Shown here: positions 9,454-20,175 of the stretch, piece by piece
Layout: each line of letters opens with the position of its first letter
Numbering within the stretch: the first letter of the stretch is position 1
Assembly: GCF_001639065.2 (NCBI RefSeq)
Contig: NZ_LQXO02000013.1
Coordinates: forward strand, 124,001-188,000
From: Vibrio barjaei
Lineage (GTDB): Bacteria; Pseudomonadota; Gammaproteobacteria; Enterobacterales; Vibrionaceae
DNA length: 64,000 bases
Direction: 5' to 3'
Translations under genes and position numbers: made by a program
The notes under the pieces: generated by a model
Told to the model about the DNA's origin: nothing
Seen by the model: the letters and a program-made list of their open reading frames with translations, nothing else
Database searches by the model: none

Positions 9454-9996
9454 ATGAATGACTTTACCTCAATTGCTCAACCTTATGCCAAAGCGGCGTT
9501 TGAGTTTGCCCTTGATGAGGCACTGCTCGATGAGTGGGGACAAGCGTTAGGGCTTTTAAAAATGGTGGTATCACAGCCAGCGGTCGTCGAGGTGATTGAA
9601 GACCTTGAAGAGGAAAGTTCGGAGCAAGTCTTGCTCGACATGGTACTGACCTCGTGTGATGAGTGGCTTAGCCAATACGTGAAGAATTTCTTACGTGTTA
9701 TGGCTGAAAACAAGAGACTCAAGCTACTGGCAACCACTGTTGAGTTGTTCTTCGAAATGAAAGCGGAATATGAAAAAACCATGGAAGTATTGGTTTACAC
9801 CGCAGAACCATTGGAACAAGACCAATTGGTGGACATTAAGAACGCGCTTGAAGCCAAATTTGGCAAAACGGTAACGATAGAACAGCAAATTGATCCATCC
9901 CTTGTTGGTGGAGTGATGATTAAAGCGGGCGAGCAGGTGTTAGATGGAAGTATTTACTCATCGTTACACCGTCTTGCTGTCAACCTACACGCATAG
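9454..9996 (+). CDS. atpH: F1Fo ATP synthase subunit delta
   Basis: A 180-residue subunit that joins the b-stalk to the top of F1. The N-terminal IAQPYAKAAFEFA and the C-terminal DPSLVGGVMIKAGEQVLDGSI are the family hallmarks. An AGGGG ribosome site sits in the 11-base gap after atpF. Confidence 0.97.
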   Translation: MNDFTSIAQPYAKAAFEFALDEALLDEWGQALGLLKMVVSQPAVVEVIEDLEEESSEQVLLDMVLTSCDEWLSQYVKNFLRVMAENKRLKLLATTVELFFEMKAEYEKTMEVLVYTAEPLEQDQLVDIKNALEAKFGKTVTIEQQIDPSLVGGVMIKAGEQVLDGSIYSSLHRLAVNLHA

Positions 9997-10008
9997 TAGG
10001 GGAAAGAG

Positions 10009-11547
10009 ATGCAATTGAATTCAAATGAAATTAGTGAACTGATCAGAGAGCGCATCGCCAATTTTGACATGGCGAGTGAGGCGAGAAATGAAGGAACCAT
10101 CATTTCGGTCAGTGACGGTATTATCACCATTCACGGTCTTGCGGATGCTATGCAAGGTGAGATGATTGAGTTACCAGATAACCGTTTTGCCCTAGCGCTT
10201 AACTTAGAACGCCACTCTGTTGGTGCGGTAGTGATGGGCCCTTATGCTGACCTTTGTGAAGGGATGAAGGTCCGTGGTACGGGTCGTATCTTAGAAGTGC
10301 CAGTTGGCCCTGCGTTGCTTGGCCGTGTGGTGAACACTTTGGGTCAGCCAATCGATGGCAAAGGCGAAGTTAAAGCTGAACGCTTTGACCCTGTAGAAGT
10401 GATTGCGCCGGGTGTAATCGACCGTAAATCAGTGGATGAGCCAATTCAAACTGGCTACAAAGCGGTTGATGCCATGGTACCAATCGGTCGAGGTCAGCGT
10501 GAGCTGATTATCGGTGACCGTCAAACAGGTAAGACGGCGATGGCTATCGATGCCATCATCAACCAACGTGACACTGGCGTTAAATGTATTTATGTCGCGA
10601 TTGGCCAAAAAGCCTCAACGATCGCTAACGTGGTTCGTAAGCTAGAGGAACATGGCGCACTAGCAAACACCATTATTGTGGTGGCCTCAGCGTCAGAATC
10701 TGCCGCATTACAATACCTGGCACCATATTCAGGCTGCACCATGGGTGAATATTTCCGTGACCGCGGCGAAGACGCATTGATCATCTACGATGATCTGTCT
10801 AAACAAGCTGTTGCTTACCGTCAAATCTCACTACTACTAAAACGCCCACCGGGTCGTGAAGCGTTCCCAGGTGATGTTTTCTATCTTCACTCACGTCTTC
10901 TAGAGCGCGCAGCTCGAGTTAATGAGGGTTATGTAGAGCGTTTTACTAATGGTGAAGTTAAAGGTCGTACTGGCTCGTTAACCGCATTACCGATCATCGA
11001 AACGCAAGCGGGTGACGTATCTGCGTTTGTACCGACTAACGTTATCTCAATTACCGATGGTCAAATCTTCTTGCAGACTCAGTTGTTTAACTCTGGCTTA
11101 CGCCCGGCTGTTGACCCTGGTATCTCAGTATCGCGTGTAGGTGGTGCAGCACAAACCAAGATCATCAAGAAGCTCTCTGGAGGTATTCGTACTGCATTGG
11201 CTCAGTACCGCGAGCTAGCTGCCTTCGCGCAGTTCTCATCTGACTTAGATGAAGCGACTCGTAAGCAGCTTGACCACGGTGAAAAAGTCACTGAACTCAT
11301 GAAGCAAAAGCAGTACGCGCCAATGTCTGTTGCGAATCAAGCGTTGGTCATCTTCGCTGCCGAAAAAGGTTTCTTGGAAAATGTCGCACTGAACAAGCTT
11401 GCGGAGTTTGAAGATGGTTTGGTGGCTTTTGCTAAACAGACTCAAGCGGATCTACTCGAAGAGATCAACAAAACCGGTGATTACAACAAGGAAATCGAAG
11501 GCAAGCTTTATGCACTGCTAGAAGAGTTTTCTGCGCTGCAATATTAA
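10009..11547 (+). CDS. atpA: F1Fo ATP synthase subunit alpha
   Basis: A 512-residue non-catalytic nucleotide-binding subunit of the F1 head. The Walker A motif GDRQTGKT lies at about 169-176, the [17 protein letters not shown]alker B region and the [22 protein letters not shown] signature follow, and a helical C-terminal domain completes it. It is the length of the E. coli protein. Codon use looks like that of a highly expressed gene. Confidence 0.98.
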   Translation: MQLNSNEISELIRERIANFDMASEARNEGTIISVSDGIITIHGLADAMQGEMIELPDNRFALALNLERHSVGAVVMGPYADLCEGMKVRGTGRILEVPVGPALLGRVVNTLGQPIDGKGEVKAERFDPVEVIAPGVIDRKSVDEPIQTGYKAVDAMVPIGRGQRELIIGDRQTGKTAMAIDAIINQRDTGVKCIYVAIGQKASTIANVVRKLEEHGALANTIIVVASASESAALQYLAPYSGCTMGEYFRDRGEDALIIYDDLSKQAVAYRQISLLLKRPPGREAFPGDVFYLHSRLLERAARVNEGYVERFTNGEVKGRTGSLTALPIIETQAGDVSAFVPTNVISITDGQIFLQTQLFNSGLRPAVDPGISVSRVGGAAQTKIIKKLSGGIRTALAQYRELAAFAQFSSDLDEATRKQLDHGEKVTELMKQKQYAPMSVANQALVIFAAEKGFLENVALNKLAEFEDGLVAFAKQTQADLLEEINKTGDYNKEIEGKLYALLEEFSALQY

Positions 11548-11571
11548 CCATCAACCAAGTAGGAGTCAGTA

Positions 11572-13835
<2,264 letters not shown>

Positions 13836-13846
13836 GGGGTGACGTG

Positions 13847-14290
13847 ATGGCAATAGGTGTTTCACAAACAACCTTTCAACTCAATGTGGTGAGTGCGGAA
13901 GGGACGCTGTATTCAGGGCCAGCTCATGCAATCGCCGTTGCCGGAGCGGATGGTGAGCTCGGGATTCGTCCCGGCCACTCCCCATTAATCAGCAAGATCA
14001 AGCCAGGTGTTGCAAGAATCCTTGGTGATCTCAAGCAACCAGAGCAGATCTTGTATGTATCGGGTGGCTTGGTAGAAGTACAGCCTGACGTGGTTACCGT
14101 ACTCGCAGATACGGCATTACACGGCAAAGATATTGATAAAGCTCGAGCGGAAGCGGCACGCCGTGCAGCCGAAGAGAACATTAACAAGTATACCGACGAC
14201 GTTAATTTTGCTCAGGCACAGCTCGAACTAGCAAAAGCACTGGCTCAACTACGAGCGGTAGAACTTACCGTTGCGCGAGCCAGATATTAA
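13847..14290 (+). CDS. atpC: F1Fo ATP synthase subunit epsilon
   Basis: A 147-residue subunit: an N-terminal beta-sandwich (VVSAEGTLYSGPAHAIAV, GELGIRPGHSPLIS) and a two-helix C-terminus that can brake ATP hydrolysis. ATG at 13847 is preferred over GTG at 13844 because GGGG is spaced seven bases before it. The sequence has an extended Ala-rich C-terminal helix. Confidence 0.95.
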   Translation: MAIGVSQTTFQLNVVSAEGTLYSGPAHAIAVAGADGELGIRPGHSPLISKIKPGVARILGDLKQPEQILYVSGGLVEVQPDVVTVLADTALHGKDIDKARAEAARRAAEENINKYTDDVNFAQAQLELAKALAQLRAVELTVARARY

Positions 14291-14306
14291 AACCGGAGGA
14301 AAGATC

Positions 14307-14522
14307 ATGAGAACAGTTATTGAGTTTACACAAAGTGGTCGCTACATGGACCGAGCTTGGGAAGGTGAGATCTTAGCAGAGAAAGGGGTCCAGAAAGCAG
14401 TTTCTCCATCACTGGCGATGCGACTAGTGAGTTTGGGCAGTGCAATTGCGATTTTTGGACCAGATGGAAAACCACTGACCGTGGATGATGACGAAGAGTT
14501 CAAACCAGAAGACAAGAAATAA
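14307..14522 (+). CDS. Hypothetical 71-aa protein, last gene of the atp operon
   Basis: A small acidic-tailed protein: MRTVIEFTQSGRYMDRAWEG at the start, a middle SPSLAMRLVSLGSAI, and an Asp/Glu/Lys-rich end (DDDEEFKPEDKK). No transmembrane segment or signal peptide is visible, so it is probably cytosolic. ATG at 14307 has a strong CGGAGGA site; an upstream in-frame start at 14271 would overlap atpC. It lies 16 bases after atpC with no terminator between them. I do not recognise it. The RLVSLGSA segment resembles motifs of small phage head proteins, but too weakly to name. Confidence 0.75.
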   Translation: MRTVIEFTQSGRYMDRAWEGEILAEKGVQKAVSPSLAMRLVSLGSAIAIFGPDGKPLTVDDDEEFKPEDKK

Positions 14523-14757
14523 GACAAGCAACGATGAGGCTCGAATCTCATTAGCTAACAGGACGAACCCGGCAACGAAATCTTAAAGGCTCATATTCAC
14601 CAATGAAGGCTTTGATGTTTCTAAAACAAGAACTGGCTATACCGTCCTCTCAGCTCCGTTGAGTTGAACTCAGCACTCAACAAACCGGACACTGAGGTGA
14701 GGTCAATCTATATAAGTGACTCCATCGCCACTTATCCAGATTGGTTTCAGCACTTAG
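14523..14757 (+). ncRNA. Structured 3' untranslated region / candidate small RNA after the atp operon
   Basis: About 235 gene-free bases contain successive hairpins: 14534-14551 (ATGAG/CTCAT), 14658-14681 (GTTGAGT/ACTCAAC) inside a CTCAG/CTGAG stem at 14649-14696, and 14712-14735 (ATAAGTG/CACTTAT). A strong terminator follows. This could be a stable 3' UTR or a processed small RNA. It matches no RNA family I can name. Confidence 0.4.
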
Positions 14758-14794
14758 CCGTCACTCTTTTCATAGTTGGGAGTGACGGTTTTTT
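14758..14794 (+). terminator. Rho-independent terminator of the atp operon
   Basis: Perfect 9-base arms CCGTCACTC / GAGTGACGG (14758-14766 and 14780-14788) are followed at once by TTTTTT. Confidence 0.93.
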
Positions 14795-14827
14795 ATTTTC
14801 TACGGCCGCTTATTTTTAGCGTTAGAC

Positions 14828-15448
14828 TTAACGATTATGCGCGTGCTCTATTTCCATAGCCTTTTGGTAGTTTGGATTTTTCTCCAGCTGTTCAGAGTAG
14901 CGCTGAATGTTTGCGTATTGGCTAATGACGCCTAAATTGGTGACAACATCCACCACGAACGACATCATGATGTCCGCACCAGTCAAACGATCTTCAATCA
15001 GATAGCGTTTATCCCCAAGTTGCTGATTCACATAATCCAGTACTTTGTTTTGTTCCATATCTGCATAGCTTGATAGGAAGGCGGTTTCTGCTGGCTCTTT
15101 TGCAAGAAACACTTTCAGGAGTAGCGGAAGCATCGCCGAACTTTCTGCAAAGTGTAGCCAAGTAAGATAATCTGCATAGATAGGACTTTCACGATTTGGT
15201 GCTAATTGGTCAGCGCCAAATCGCTCGATTAGATATTCAGTAATAGCACCGGATTCGGTGATGATTTGGCCGTCTAATTCTATTACTGGAGATTTGCCAA
15301 GCGGGTGTACAGATTTGAGCTCAGGCGGTGCAAGAAACGTAACTGAGTCACGTTGATATGGCACTACTTCATAATCGAGACCAAGCTCTTCTAACAGCCA
15401 AATAATTCGTTTTGAACGAGAGTGATTGAGATGGTGAAGCTTGATCAT
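14828..15448 (-). CDS. Glutathione S-transferase family protein
   Basis: A 206-residue cytosolic protein. The N-terminal thioredoxin fold (1-80) has NHSRSKRIIWLLEELGLDYE, the cis-Pro SPVIEL loop (GKSPVIELDG) and the glutathione-contacting TESGAITEYL. An all-helical C-terminal domain follows. The N-terminal serine region suggests Ser-type activation of glutathione. The substrate is unknown. It is monocistronic. Confidence 0.9.
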   Translation of the reverse strand: MIKLHHLNHSRSKRIIWLLEELGLDYEVVPYQRDSVTFLAPPELKSVHPLGKSPVIELDGQIITESGAITEYLIERFGADQLAPNRESPIYADYLTWLHFAESSAMLPLLLKVFLAKEPAETAFLSSYADMEQNKVLDYVNQQLGDKRYLIEDRLTGADIMMSFVVDVVTNLGVISQYANIQRYSEQLEKNPNYQKAMEIEHAHNR

Positions 15449-15617
15449 ATCTATATCCTTAAAATTATATTGTGTGCAATATAATTGTTACCTATTTAAT
15501 TTGTTAAGGCAATAGAATAATGGCTAACACTGACAATTAATGACCTGTTAATACAGTAAGTCTTTATCGCTGTTATTAGAATGAGGATCAGAAATAAGCA
15601 ACGCGTGAGGAACAGGG

Positions 15618-16409
15618 ATGAAACGTTGTATAGGCTTACTATTATTTTTCAGTGCATTATCTAGTGCGGGAGAGTTTTCTTCTGTCGAATCGCCAGTTGC
15701 TGGGTGCCCGGGTGATTTCTTTACCCAGAAAGCTCGAGTTTTTGACGTGGTTACGATTTGTGCCACCTCGTCGGTACCTCAAGATAAGCTCAAACATGCC
15801 GCCAATGTGACCGCACAATGGCTAGACAACGATCAAAATGGTCAGATTGATGAACCGAATATCATTGAGCCGCTTCGAAATAATCACGCTACTTTGTTGA
15901 TGAGCCAATCAGGCTTTAGTGATGAAGCATTTGAAAAGCTCGAACCCTACTTTGACCATATGTTAGGGCAAGATTTATCCGCAGATGAAACTGCACCGAC
16001 GATTGGGCGAGATGCGTCGCAAGAAGAGATACATCATTTGATAGTCAATGCGGGTTGGCAGCCGTATTTACCGGCGGTATTTAGCGACAAAAACGCAAAA
16101 CAAAGTGCGCTTTATAAGCAATGGCAGCTAGCCGAGCAAAAGGGATTGTACAGTTATGATGACCCAACGTGTGATGATGCGTGCAAAACCGTTGAGTTCT
16201 TTTACTTGGCAACTGCGGCGTATTTAGGGTCTGGTGCTGATTTGCAAAGTGATGAAATGCGAGTAAAAAGTCGCAAAGAGTTGAGGCATTTATTGCCAGA
16301 TTTAGTCTCTTTAATGGAGTCTAGAGACTATCATTATCCGATCCATCTTTGGCCAGATGGTCAATATCGATATTCAGGGAATATCACGCTAACATCGCAG
16401 ACAGATTGA
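15618..16409 (+). CDS. Secreted protein with an EF-hand-like calcium loop
   Basis: A 263-residue protein of no family I recognise. Residues 1-17 form a signal peptide (cut near LSSAG). A calcium-loop motif DNDQNGQIDE lies at about residues 70-79, with Asp, Asn, Gly, Ile and Glu in EF-hand positions. There are several Cys pairs (GCPGDF, TICATS, and CDDAC near 183-187), so disulfides are likely. The downstream hairpin at 16414 ends its transcript. Calcium binding is inference from the motif only. Confidence 0.7.
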   Translation: MKRCIGLLLFFSALSSAGEFSSVESPVAGCPGDFFTQKARVFDVVTICATSSVPQDKLKHAANVTAQWLDNDQNGQIDEPNIIEPLRNNHATLLMSQSGFSDEAFEKLEPYFDHMLGQDLSADETAPTIGRDASQEEIHHLIVNAGWQPYLPAVFSDKNAKQSALYKQWQLAEQKGLYSYDDPTCDDACKTVEFFYLATAAYLGSGADLQSDEMRVKSRKELRHLLPDLVSLMESRDYHYPIHLWPDGQYRYSGNITLTSQTD

Positions 16410-16413
16410 TGGC

Positions 16414-16439
16414 AAAAAAGGCGCTTAAGCGCCTTTTTT
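16414..16439. terminator. Bidirectional terminator
   Basis: The palindrome GGCGCTTAAGCGCC is flanked by AAAAAA on the left and TTTTTT on the right. It serves the converging EF-hand protein and dps genes. Confidence 0.93.
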
Positions 16440-16451
16440 GTTGCGGTCGAA

Positions 16452-16925
16452 TTATTGAAGATAAGCATTCAACATCCAGAGTAGTTTCTCTTGCTCGCGA
16501 ATATAGTCGCCCATCAATGCTGCAGTACCCTCATCACTCGCTTCGCCAGCTTGCTCTAGGATTTCACGCTGTTTATTGATAAGCACTGAGAAACCATTCA
16601 CTAGACCAGAGACACACTCTTTGCCGCGAAAGGCATTTTGGTGCTCTTCAATTGCACTTAGTTCTAGATAGCGGCTAAAGCCATGGTCTGGAGTATGACC
16701 AATAGTCAGAATACGCTCAGCAAGCTCATCAATCTTAGTTTGTAAGTCCGTGTAGATCTCCTCGAACTTAGCGTGCAATTCGAAGAACTGTTCACCTTTG
16801 ATATTCCAATGATAACCACGAGTGTTCATGTACAACACCTGGTAGTTAGCGAGTAGCTGATTAAGTTCAATCGCAATAGAGTCAGAAGCGACTTGGTCTA
16901 GACCGATAAAGTTAGTGTTTGTCAT
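16452..16925 (-). CDS. dps: Dps-family DNA-binding ferritin
   Basis: A 157-residue four-helix ferritin-like protein. It carries the Dps ferroxidase region: YHWNIKGEQFFELHAKFEEIY and DLQTKIDELAERI supply His, Asp and Glu ligands at the dimer interface. Such proteins form 12-mers that oxidise Fe(II) with peroxide and protect DNA. GAGGAC precedes ATG. It is monocistronic. Confidence 0.95.
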   Translation of the reverse strand: MTNTNFIGLDQVASDSIAIELNQLLANYQVLYMNTRGYHWNIKGEQFFELHAKFEEIYTDLQTKIDELAERILTIGHTPDHGFSRYLELSAIEEHQNAFRGKECVSGLVNGFSVLINKQREILEQAGEASDEGTAALMGDYIREQEKLLWMLNAYLQ

Positions 16926-17066
16926 AATACTGTCCTCTTTGAATCAGAGTGGAATCTTGTTTCGTTGAGGCCAGTATATGAGCAATATCAATTTAGGTTA
17001 AATCGATTGTAAATATCGTATTGATAGCTAAATGCTATCAATTTGGGGCGTGAACCCTTACCAAAT

Positions 17067-17792
17067 TTAGTGACTAAAAATCACCTCTTCGTTGGGTACG
17101 CGGTGACGCTCGCCGTAAATACCTTCGTCGGTACGAACACCACAACTGATGATCATGGTAATTTCATCATTGTCACCTAAGCCGAGAAGCTGTTTTGCTC
17201 TTACCGAGTCAAAGCCTTCCATAGGGCAAGTATCATAGCCCTGTTCGCGCATTGACAACATAAAGGTCATAGAGGCGAGAGCTGCACTCTTATGTAAACA
17301 GACTCGAACGTCTTCCTTACTGACTTCACGCACCATCGGTTTGTTTCTGCCAAGCCAGAAGCTGTATATTTTGCGCAGTACCCCACGGATGCCAAGTGAA
17401 TCATTGTTATAAACCATTGGGATCAGTTTGTCGTAATACTTAAATGCTCGCTTTGAGGTCTCATCTTCGCGGCCATTAAAGTTGCTGCGGACAATATCTG
17501 CATTCATCGTGGCGCGCTGCTTCCATTTGTTTGGTGTCACCGTCACCACAACCAGCTCGTTTGCGGTTTTAGCGGCATTTTGCCCCATACAGATTTCACT
17601 TAACGCAGCGCGTTTGTCTTCGCTGATCACTCGGTGGAAGGCCCACATCTGCATATTGCTGCTGTTCGGACTCAGTGTGGCGTGTTCAAGGGCCTTTTTA
17701 ACGGCATCATGGTCAAAGGTCGCGCTCTGATCGTATTTACGAACAGAGCGACGAGTATTAAGAAGATGTTCTAGATGAGATGGGTGGCTCAT
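17067..17792 (-). CDS. Nitroreductase-family FMN oxidoreductase
   Basis: A 241-residue FMN-dependent NAD(P)H oxidoreductase. N-terminal LLNTRRSVRKYD is the FMN-phosphate signature; TLSPNSSNMQMWAF and the C-terminal LGDNDEITMIISCGVR also fit. ATG at 17792 is used; the in-frame TTG at 17804 lies inside a palindrome. The start is preceded directly by a 27-base hairpin (17796-17822), which may control it. The substrate is unknown. Confidence 0.88.
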   Translation of the reverse strand: MSHPSHLEHLLNTRRSVRKYDQSATFDHDAVKKALEHATLSPNSSNMQMWAFHRVISEDKRAALSEICMGQNAAKTANELVVVTVTPNKWKQRATMNADIVRSNFNGREDETSKRAFKYYDKLIPMVYNNDSLGIRGVLRKIYSFWLGRNKPMVREVSKEDVRVCLHKSAALASMTFMLSMREQGYDTCPMEGFDSVRAKQLLGLGDNDEITMIISCGVRTDEGIYGERHRVPNEEVIFSH

Positions 17793-17795
17793 TGC

Positions 17796-17822
17796 AGTGT
17801 CCAATTATTGAAATTGGACACT
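17796..17822 (-). promoter_or_regulatory. 27-bp palindrome directly upstream of the nitroreductase start
   Basis: Perfect 11-base arms AGTGTCCAATT / AATTGGACACT with a 5-base loop end three bases before the ATG at 17792. It replaces the region where a ribosome site would be. It may be an operator or an RNA hairpin that hides the start. Confidence 0.6.
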
Positions 17823-17834
17823 TTCTAACAGGTC

Positions 17835-18902
17835 TTATCGAGGTTCACAAGAGCTTGGCGTAATTGGCTTAGGCAAACCTCTTAGCTTTTTAAATGCAAG
17901 TGGTGTTTTTTCTAACAAGATAACTAACAGGTACGAACCAAATAGCGTTCCAAAGAACACAATGAGATCTCGTGTCCATTGGGTTGCGCCCAACATTCCC
18001 GCTATATTATTCATGTAGATAGTGACGAGCAGGTGTACGACATAAATAGGAAGTACCCACTTCGCCAGATTATGCCAGACTTTGTGATTCCCCAAATTTG
18101 GATGATTCAGAAGCCAGAAGAAAATGCCAGTCGACCAGAACACGGTGCCAAGCAGGAAGTCATTCATGTTGAACACTTGCCCTAGAGAGTTGAGATAAAA
18201 CGCTTCAAAGAAGTGCAGCAACATGCCAAACAGCGCAAGTACCACAGCTTGTGTCGAGGTAATTGACCACTCTCTACGTCTTACTTCAAATCCGATTGCG
18301 ACCATCAAAAAGCTAAAAAATGGCCCATTTCGACTAAATATCGGTGTTTCGATTTCGGTAATGTTTAAGTAACTGCCCGCCATTAAGCCGTGTACGTAGA
18401 AGATGGCGGCGAATGGCAGTAGAAGTGATCGGCATTTATTGTCCACAAACCATGCAATCATCAAAACGGCTAACGCAAGAGATGGAATAAACCACAAGTG
18501 TACTAATCCGCCTTCAAACAGCGAGTTGAGCGGGGTTTGTAGCAAATAATTCCAATAGCCTTGGCGCTCGGCTAAATAACCATGTTCGGCCACTACGGCT
18601 AAATTGAAAGGCAATACCAAATAGATCGCGCTCCAAATTACCCAAATGAGCATCAAAGGCAAAGTGTAAGCTTTGGTGGTTTGATATGGCTTTTCGTTTA
18701 GCTTGGGATAGATAAGGTATCCAGCAATAAGGAAAAATAACGGCACGGCAAACCGAGCAAGTTGATTGGTAATATAGTTAAGCCAAGGTTCACCGTTAAC
18801 AAAACCATAATCCATAAAAAGTTGGCAGTGGATAGAAATGACGGCAATTAATGCTAGAACTCTGGCGCATTCAAAACTGGCGATTTTAGACTTGTTTGGC
18901 AT
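17835..18902 (-). CDS. Membrane acyltransferase (Acyltransferase 3 family)
   Basis: A 355-residue integral membrane protein with about ten transmembrane helices. The catalytic-type His in ALIAVISIHCQLF (helix 1) and RFAVPLFFLIAGYLIYPKL match the Acyltransferase_3 / WecH-like family, which acetylates sugars or lipids on the periplasmic side. No sugar gene lies nearby, so the acceptor is unknown. It is upstream of the nitroreductase gene on the same strand with a 42-base gap. Confidence 0.88.
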   Translation of the reverse strand: MPNKSKIASFECARVLALIAVISIHCQLFMDYGFVNGEPWLNYITNQLARFAVPLFFLIAGYLIYPKLNEKPYQTTKAYTLPLMLIWVIWSAIYLVLPFNLAVVAEHGYLAERQGYWNYLLQTPLNSLFEGGLVHLWFIPSLALAVLMIAWFVDNKCRSLLLPFAAIFYVHGLMAGSYLNITEIETPIFSRNGPFFSFLMVAIGFEVRRREWSITSTQAVVLALFGMLLHFFEAFYLNSLGQVFNMNDFLLGTVFWSTGIFFWLLNHPNLGNHKVWHNLAKWVLPIYVVHLLVTIYMNNIAGMLGATQWTRDLIVFFGTLFGSYLLVILLEKTPLAFKKLRGLPKPITPSSCEPR

Positions 18903-18995
18903 GATTTATCTTTAAAAACTTACAACGAACGAACAATAGCATCGAAATAAAAAATAGAGGTGTTTGACATCAATTTTCTGCAAAACGCTCCGTTT

Positions 18996-19012
18996 CAAAT
19001 TGCAACAATTTG
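18996..19012. promoter_or_regulatory. 17-bp palindrome in the efflux operon promoter region
   Basis: CAAATTG-CAA-CAATTTG is a perfect 7+7 inverted repeat between the acyltransferase and the efflux operon. It is a candidate regulator site, with no regulator gene next to it. Confidence 0.4.
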
Positions 19013-19122
19013 TAGTTTGTCGCGAAATGGGATTAGTAAACCTATCGAGGTTTTCGTATTTAGTTGGAAATACTTATAGCGCTCTACTAGCCTAAAAGTA
19101 ATGCAATTCCAAAGGATTACCA

Positions 19123-19323
19123 ATGAAGGACATCATTTTATTTGATGCTTATTACCTGCCCGCGTTTTTTCAGCTTCTGCTGATGAGTATTGGTGTTTGG
19201 CTTTTCGCTCGGATGGCATACTTACCTTTACTGTATCGATGGAATGTGTGGCATCCTGCTATCTGTGAACTATCCATCTTCATAGTGATTTTCTACTTTT
19301 TCCTCCAAGCTAAAATGGGGTAA
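19123..19323 (+). CDS. DUF1656 small membrane protein (AaeX-like)
   Basis: A 66-residue protein with two transmembrane helices, YYLPAFFQLLLMSIGVWLFA and a C-terminal LSIFIVIFYFFLQA. It is the DUF1656 member that normally precedes an HlyD/FUSC efflux pair, as AaeX does before AaeA and AaeB. AAAGGA precedes ATG. It lies three bases from the next gene. Its role is unclear even in the aae system. Confidence 0.88.
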   Translation: MKDIILFDAYYLPAFFQLLLMSIGVWLFARMAYLPLLYRWNVWHPAICELSIFIVIFYFFLQAKMG

Positions 19324-19326
19324 TTT

Positions 19327-20175
19327 ATGGTCAGATTTATACTCCCAATGGTTCTTATTGTGACGGCTGCATTTATGGGAAATGAAGTTTGGTCACTCTA
19401 TATGAATGATCCTTGGACGAGAGATGCCAGAGTAAGAGCTGAAATCTCTCAGATTGCGCCTAAAGTTTCCGGAGAAATTGTAGCCATTCATGTTATGGAC
19501 AATGACTATGTATCTAAGGGTAGCCCGCTATTCGATATTGAGGATACCGACTATGTTAACCACTTAAATGAGGTAGAAGCTGAGCTTGCACAAGCGAAAG
19601 CAACACTGAAGCAGGCCAAGAATAACTATGAGCGTAACAGATCTTTGCTACCCAAAAAACTTGTGTCTGAGAAACAAGTGCTTAATGAAAAGCTAGAAGT
19701 TGAAGCTCAGCAATCAACAGTAGCAAAAGTGGAGGCCGACCTAGCACAGGCAAAACTAAACCTAACGAGAACAAAGGTGTTGGCGCCTAAAGATGGTTTT
19801 GTTACTAACTTGAAGCAGCGTGTCGGAAACTATATTAATGTGGGTGAAACCTTTGTTGCTCTTGTTGAAGCTGATTCATACTACGTGCTCGGTTATTTTA
19901 ATGAAGCAAAAGTAAAACACATCAAGAAAGGCCAGAAAGTGATGATTTACCCGTACACTTCTTCTGATGAAGTTGTAGGGGAAATCGATAGTATTGGGCG
20001 AGCGATTGTTGATCAAAGCTCTGATCAGTCAGGATTAATCCCGAATGTCCAGCCCACAATCCCGTGGGTTAGATTGGGCCAAAGAGTACCTGTCCGAATT
20101 AGTATTAGCTCAGATGTTGTGGAGGAGATCAGGCTTATTGCGGGCACCACTGTCACAGTTAGGGTCCAGCCATAA
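19327..20175 (+). CDS. HlyD-family periplasmic adaptor (AaeA-like)
   Basis: A 282-residue membrane-fusion protein. The N-terminal signal anchor (about 1-20) is followed by DPWTRDARVRAEISQIAPKV, a split lipoyl domain, a coiled coil about 75-125 and a beta barrel. It bridges the inner-membrane FUSC transporter and an outer-membrane channel. It ends exactly where the next gene begins (TAA-ATG), so translation is coupled. Confidence 0.93.
   Translation: MVRFILPMVLIVTAAFMGNEVWSLYMNDPWTRDARVRAEISQIAPKVSGEIVAIHVMDNDYVSKGSPLFDIEDTDYVNHLNEVEAELAQAKATLKQAKNNYERNRSLLPKKLVSEKQVLNEKLEVEAQQSTVAKVEADLAQAKLNLTRTKVLAPKDGFVTNLKQRVGNYINVGETFVALVEADSYYVLGYFNEAKVKHIKKGQKVMIYPYTSSDEVVGEIDSIGRAIVDQSSDQSGLIPNVQPTIPWVRLGQRVPVRISISSDVVEEIRLIAGTTVTVRVQP

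Noticed and set aside
13982..14306. Start of the tenth atp gene at 14271
   Set aside because: It would overlap atpC; the CGGAGGA site fits ATG at 14307.
14523..14757. Integron attC site or riboswitch
   Set aside because: The hairpins do not show the attC core sites, and no known riboswitch core was seen.
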